From Struthio camelus (lineage: Eukaryota > Chordata > Aves > Struthioniformes > Struthionidae): 64,000 nucleotides of DNA. A program made the translations under genes and the position numbers. Location: NCBI RefSeq assembly GCF_040807025.1, contig NC_090943.1, positions 2,501 through 66,500 of the forward strand, written 5' to 3'. Each line of letters starts with the position of its first letter. Position 1 is the stretch's first letter. Shown piece by piece: positions 59,440-64,000 of this stretch. Below the pieces are notes generated by a model that saw nothing but the letters and a program-made list of their open reading frames with translations, ran no database searches and had not been told where the DNA came from.

Positions 59440-60550
59440 AGGCAGACAGAGAGCTGTAGAACAGGTGGCCAAAGGGTTGGAGGGCTGGCCAGAGGGAGGA
59501 GGAAAAAAAGAGACAGATGGAGACAGATTAGAGCCCTAAGAAAGGGATGGAAAGAGAAAGATGGAGAGATGAAAAGAGGGATAGGGAGGTGGACAGAGGG
59601 AAGGAAAGAGAAAGATGGAGAGGTGGGCAGAGGCACAGAGTGAGGAAAAGAGGTACAGGAACTGAGACCGAGGGATCAAAAGAAAAAGGGAAGGATGGGG
59701 AAACAGGATGAGGGACACTAAGAGAAAGAGAGGAATGGAGAGCTGGACAGAGGGATAAAAAGAGAGGGACGGAGGACCAGACAGAGGGATGGGGAGCAGA
59801 AGAGAGATGAAGAGGAATGTAGCGGTGGAGAGAGGAACAGAGAGGAAAAAAGAAAGGGGAGCTGGACAGAGGGCTAGAGCAAGGAAAAGAGGCATGGGGA
59901 GGCAGAGGGACGAAATGGGAAAGAGAGGCATAGCGCGATAAGGAGAGGGATGGAGAGCCGGACAGAGTAATAAAGAGTGAAAGAGAGGAAAGGAGAGATA
60001 CAGAGGCAGAGAGATGGACAGGTAGCTGGACAGAGCATACAGAGTGATAGGGAGAGAAAGAGAAGGATGGAGAGCTGGACAGAGGGACGCAGAGAGGAAA
60101 AAAGGGATGGGAGCCAGACAGAGGGATGAGGAGCAAAACAGAGGAAAAGAGGGATGTAGAGTCAGACAGAGGGACAGGGAGTTGGAGAGGCGGGTGGGGA
60201 GAGAGAGAGAGAGAGGGACAGGGAGAGATGGAAAGAGGGATGTAGAGCCACTCAGAGGGATGGAGAGGGAGGAGAAGAGGGATGGAGAGCTGGACAGAAG
60301 GATGGAGAGAGTAAAAGAGGAATGGAGAGCCATGGAGGGATAGCAAGAAAGAGAGGGATGGGGAGAGGGAAAGAAGGTCGGGGAGAGGGAAAGAGGGATG
60401 GGAAGCCAGACAGAGGGAAGGAGAGAGGAACAGAGGGATGGGGAAAGAGAGAAAGAGGAATAGGGAGCTGGACAGAGGGATAGGGAGCAGAAGAGAGGGA
60501 CAAAAAGAGAAGAAAAGAGGAGAGATGGAAAAAGAAAAAACAGACATGGG
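59440..60550. repeat. Purine-rich degenerate minisatellite, tract 2 (right part)
   Basis: Continuation of the 57.72-58.52 kb tract after the LTR-like insertion. Same words and same strand bias. Minus-strand frames of about 350 codons (Ser/Leu/Pro) are artefacts of purine bias. Confidence 0.85.
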
Positions 60551-60639
60551 GAACCAGACGGCACCACTAACCAGCCACATCTCTCCACTTCACACACCAT
60601 CCTATCTAACACGTTCCCCTGACAAGAACCACAAAACTG

Positions 60640-61140
60640 ACATATGTTAACCTACCCACCACCACAGACAAGCTACCCAGCTATAAATATTAGTAACCGT
60701 AGCCATTTTTTTTCAGCTTACACAGTAACTGAGTTACCAGGTAGCTTCAAAAAAAAAACGCCCTACCAAGAAAAAAAAAAAATTCTCCCCAGGCCAAAAA
60801 AGCTGTAGTACAAATGCATTAAAACGCCACCACATAAAGTGGATGGGTGAAGAAGAAAAACCAAACAGCTGGCCAACCAACAAAAGTTTTTTTTTTTTTT
60901 TTTAACTAAAACTGTAAAACAACAAAAATGAAAAAAATCCACAGGCATAGAGGGTGAGACACATTCATCACAATACCAACACATTCAATAACCATATAAA
61001 CTTCCATTCACCACTACACATCACACCTTAGAAAACCATAGCCTTACATTCATCCCCAACCTCTCCACCTATACAGATACACACACTGCAGGAACACTTG
61101 ACCAACTCAAACCCACACAATAGGAACGCTGACCAACTGC
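60640..61140. repeat. AC-rich block resembling the 2.7-3.6 kb units
   Basis: GCATAGAGGGTGAGACACAT, CAATACCAACACATTCAATA and T-run/A-run pairs correspond, with divergence, to GCATACAAGGTTAGACACAT and the following text at 2.71, 3.08 and 3.43 kb. Confidence 0.5.
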
Positions 61141-61149
61141 AAACCATTC

Positions 61150-61490
61150 CAACTGTGAAGAAGGCCATGAAATTTCCTGTAGCTCAGTTTGTGCCCATTG
61201 TCTCATGTCCCATCTCCGGGTACCACTGAGAAGAGTCTGGCTCTGTCTTCTTCACGCACTCCCATCAGGTATTCATATGCATTGATAAGATTCCCCCTCA
61301 AGCTTTATCTTCTCAAAGCTAAACAAGCCCACCTCTCTCTCAGCCTCTCCTTGTATGACTGATACCCCAGTCCCTTAGTCACCTTAGTAGCCCTTCGCCG
61401 GACTCACTCCAGCACATCCATGTCTCTTGTACTGGAGCGCCCAGAACCGAACACAGTTCTCCAGATGTGGTTTCACCCATGCTGGGTAAC
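61150..61490 (-). mobile_element. CR1: CR1 retrotransposon 3' fragment
   Basis: Read on the minus strand it gives the familiar CR1 tail of ORF2 and 3' UTR: AAACCACATCTGGAG, TTCTGGGCGC, CATGGATGTGCTGGAG, GGCGAAGGGCTACTAAGGTG, GGAGAGGCTGAGAGAG, CTTGTTTAGCTTTGAGAAG, then CAGTGGTACCCGGAGATGGG. It is 5'-truncated and diverged, as most CR1 copies are. This is the best single clue to an avian or other sauropsid host. Confidence 0.9.
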
Positions 61491-62080
61491 TGGCTACCTC
61501 ACATACCAGTTACCTCACCAGAAAGGCTCATAAGATGCACCAGAGCTCCAGCAAGTTTTAAAGGTCCCACGGGTGAACCAGGACCTTCTGAGAGAAGCTG
61601 GGATCCTCAGTGGGTGATGCCTTGAGCACAGGCCATTCACAGGGTGGTAACAGCCACAGCCAATCAGGGGTGCAAACACAACAGAAGACACTCTCACCAG
61701 CCCATCACCTTCCACAAACCCCTGGCTGACCCAGGAGAGTGCGACAGGAATCCCCAGACTGTCAGTGAGGAAAGGCCCAACATCAGGACCATGTTGCCTG
61801 CGATAAACCCTGACTCCTGCAGTCCGCTCTGCTAGTACCGACAGCTGGTGCTGAGGACCCCACAGGGGTGCCAGGGACTGACCACCTTGGCGCGTGTACG
61901 TACCTCATCCAGACCCTGCCACCCTCTCCCCTGCCCTGTGCTGCCCAGCCCCGCCACCCAACCACTCCCAACGCCTGCTGCCGCGCACGGCTGGGAGGCC
62001 GCGCCACGCAGCACACACAGGGCCCCAAACGGCCACGCGGAGGCCCGCCGCCGGCGACGCGCCGCAGTGCGTGCAGGGCC
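61490..62080. other. Low-copy segment before the second motif cluster
   Basis: Ordinary then increasingly GC-rich sequence. No gene supported. Confidence 0.4.
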
Positions 62081-62089
62081 CCAACGTGG

Positions 62090-62310
62090 CCAACAGGAAG
62101 TCCGGTACCAGAAGGCCACCCCTCCCCGCGGGCGGCCTGGCCAACATGGCCGGCCTGGCCAACATGGCCGGCCAGCAGCACACGGCCAGACGACTACAGC
62201 TCCCAGCGTGCCAGTCCGGCGCGGCCGACCAGCTGTCCTGCCGCGGGGATCCTGCACATCCCAGCATGCTGCGGGAGCCAACATGGCAGGCAGGAAGTCC
62301 TGCACTGGAC
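62090..62310. promoter_or_regulatory. Second YY1/ETS/ZNF143-like cluster
   Basis: CAACATGGCC at 62143 and 62161 (an 18-bp direct repeat), ACTACAGCTCCCAGCGTGCC at 62193-62212 (very close to the ZNF143/SBS consensus), ATCCCAGCATGC at about 62258-62269, CCAACATGGCAGGCAGGAAG at about 62278-62297, and AACGTGGCCAACAGGAAG near 62093. Motif order matches the 61-bp array at 35.5-36.3 kb, so these are probably diverged relatives, here in a CpG-rich promoter-like context. Confidence 0.65.
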
Positions 62311-64000
62311 CGCATCTCCCAGCTCTCTGCAGGGCCCGGAGGCGCTGGGAAGGCGCTCTGCGCCTGCCGGGGCGAAGGTCGGTTTTGCTCTTGGAGTTTC
62401 TCGCTGTGTTTTATGGCATACCCGTTCACTCCCTGCTCCCGAGGACTGGGAGTCTGGGACAGGCAGTCAGGCACATGGCATGGCAAAGGATCCCCTTCCC
62501 GTAAGGTCCGCTCCCACAACAACACATCCCAAAGAAAGCTAAGAAAGCTCTGCCTTCCTAAATGCGTCGCTTCTACCAGCTCTTGCCCCCAGCCACATAC
62601 AAAACTCCCAGAGACTTCGGGCCTTTACATGGAAACTCAATTGCTCACAACTCATTGTACAAACGGAGGATTCCAGGACAGGGGAGAAAGGGCCTCAAGC
62701 CCCGTCAGCTCCAGGGAATGGCTGTGTACTGTTGTGACTGAGAGCTTGGGCTGCAACAAAAGGGCTGAGACCTCCACAGTGTGCCCTAAACATGTTTGCA
62801 GGGCAGCCACAAGCCCTCACATGCAGTTGTTCATGTCTGGGCAGTTTCCACAGAGACCACGGAGGGGACTTAGCACAAGATCTCAAGACAGCCACCTTCC
62901 CACCCCACATCCTCCATAAAGACGGCCACAACCCTCAGCCCCAGCTGTACCTCTTTTGAGGCCACCGTGATCATCCTTACAACGACCAAGATAAGTCCTG
63001 AGGCCGTCATGATCCTCCACACGCTCCCATCTTCAGATGGGGAGGGCATGGAGAAAGTGGCCATCTTGCAGGCCCCAACCCAAGAAAACCACAAGCGTTG
63101 CCATAGCACATGGCACTGGGTGGTGTGGGTGCCATGGTGCCGGATGACGTAAGAATGCCACTGGAAGGTGTTGCCATGGTGGGAGCAGGCACTGGGCCTG
63201 TCCTAGGCATGCAAGACCCACTGCGGGGCTAGTTTCAGGCCCTGAAGGATCCCACAGCTGCGTGGGAGGCAGTGAGACCTGCTCAACCTGTGGCCACGAC
63301 AAGTTCCAGCTCAGCTGCGGTGCCCAGAGGATGCTGGTCCTGCCTGAGGGGACAGGGGTGCCTCCCTCCCAACAGCTGGCAGCACTCTGCTGGGCACCCT
63401 GCCCACGCTGCAGGCAGGAGGCTGGAGCTCTCTCCATGCTGGATGCTGCCAGAGTCTTAGCCCTTCCAATTGGCCATTTTGTCCCCGTACCTACAATCTT
63501 TGAGGGCAGGCCCTTGTCCTCTGCCTTGGCCATATTGCTGCACTAAACTGCCCACATTACCCATCTCTGGGGGCCTCTTGGGCTATTTGGGGGTGGGGGG
63601 TGGGGGGTGCACACTGTCTTGGTCTCAAGATCCAGAGGTGTCTGGCTCAGTGACCGATCTGGGGCTGAGCAGGAGGCAGGATTTTCCAGTGGTTCTCCAC
63701 GAGGGGACTTGGCTGCCACTGGGTTCTTCCACTTTCAACTATATAGTGACCTTGGGGAGGAAAATAGGCAGGAAAGGATGTCAGAGGAGGGATAAGACCA
63801 CAAAAGCTCTTGGACCAACCCTCACTATACCCAGCCACGTTTCCACAGGGTAGGAGCAGGGGAGGTGTCCCCAGGCACAGCCTCAATCTACAGGTAGGGC
63901 AGGAAGTCTAATCCCCTACTCTCATCCATCTCTGCCCACAGGCCAACATCAGATACCCTAAATATAAGTCTTGGCCAGGGCCACAGCTTCAGCACAGGTC
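62310..64000. other. Low-copy right end
   Basis: Mixed GC-rich sequence. A G-run cluster (GGGGGTGGGGGGTGGGGGG) at about 63589-63607 is a G-quadruplex candidate. No recognised gene, RNA or mobile element; short frames are not persuasive. Confidence 0.4.

Noticed and set aside
59528..60612. 350-codon Ser/Leu/Pro minus-strand frames
   Set aside because: Purine-rich plus strand removes stops on the minus strand. Low-complexity peptide without domain features.
1..64000. tRNA, rRNA or snRNA genes
   Set aside because: No recognisable A/B boxes in a cloverleaf context, rRNA core sequences or snRNA motifs were noticed. A tRNAscan-SE and Rfam search would be decisive.

Overview
This window looks like the end of a bird chromosome, probably a microchromosome. 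Three observations support that. The left edge is degenerate CCCTAA-like DNA read on the C-rich strand, as expected for a left chromosome arm. A CR1 non-LTR retrotransposon tail of the avian/sauropsid type lies at about 61.15-61.49 kb in reverse orientation. Nearly everything between is tandem repeat, mostly GC-rich, broken by CpG islands. A crocodilian or turtle cannot be excluded by eye. There are no bacterial-type genes, and I recognise no complete known protein-coding gene. Most long open frames are side effects of repeat periods that happen to lack stops.

Layout. 1-545: degenerate telomere-like repeat. 678-747: inverted repeat, followed directly by fifty 17-bp units (750-1599). 2.34-3.44 kb: three tandem units of about 370 bp. 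3.69-12.6 kb: five tandem units of about 1.2-2.2 kb, whose minus strand carries regularly spaced, splice-site-bounded exon-like cassettes, plus a different short tandem repeat at the same place in each unit. 13.3-34.2 kb: a satellite of roughly 80-bp monomers with 245-bp and 1,373-bp higher-order periods in its core (15.4-31.1 kb) and diverged edges. 34.2-37.1 kb: a non-satellite segment with twelve exact 61-bp units (35.53-36.29 kb), each carrying YY1-, ETS- and ZNF143-like motifs, abutting a CpG island. Satellite relics resume at 37.2-37.9 kb. 38-46.5 kb: mostly single-copy DNA with several unrecognised minus-strand exon-like frames. 46.1-47.1 kb: a CpG island with NRF1-type sites. 47.2-52.2 kb: sixty-six 76-bp units, each with an NRF1 palindrome and a CTCF-like site, with a decayed edge to 52.72 kb. 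53-61 kb: diverged subtelomeric modules, AT-richer single-copy DNA, and purine-rich satellite split by a probable solo LTR. 62.09-62.31 kb: a second, diverged YY1/ETS/ZNF143 cluster.

The most interesting reading is regulatory. Two different arrays have amplified complete promoter or insulator modules rather than arbitrary DNA. Both sit next to CpG islands in a subtelomere, and minus-strand transcription from them would run toward the telomere and read its G-rich repeat. Human subtelomeric TERRA promoters (CpG-rich 61-29-37 repeats with CTCF sites) are the closest known analogy. The role here is inference. RNA-seq, methylation and CTCF/NRF1/YY1/ZNF143 binding data would decide it.
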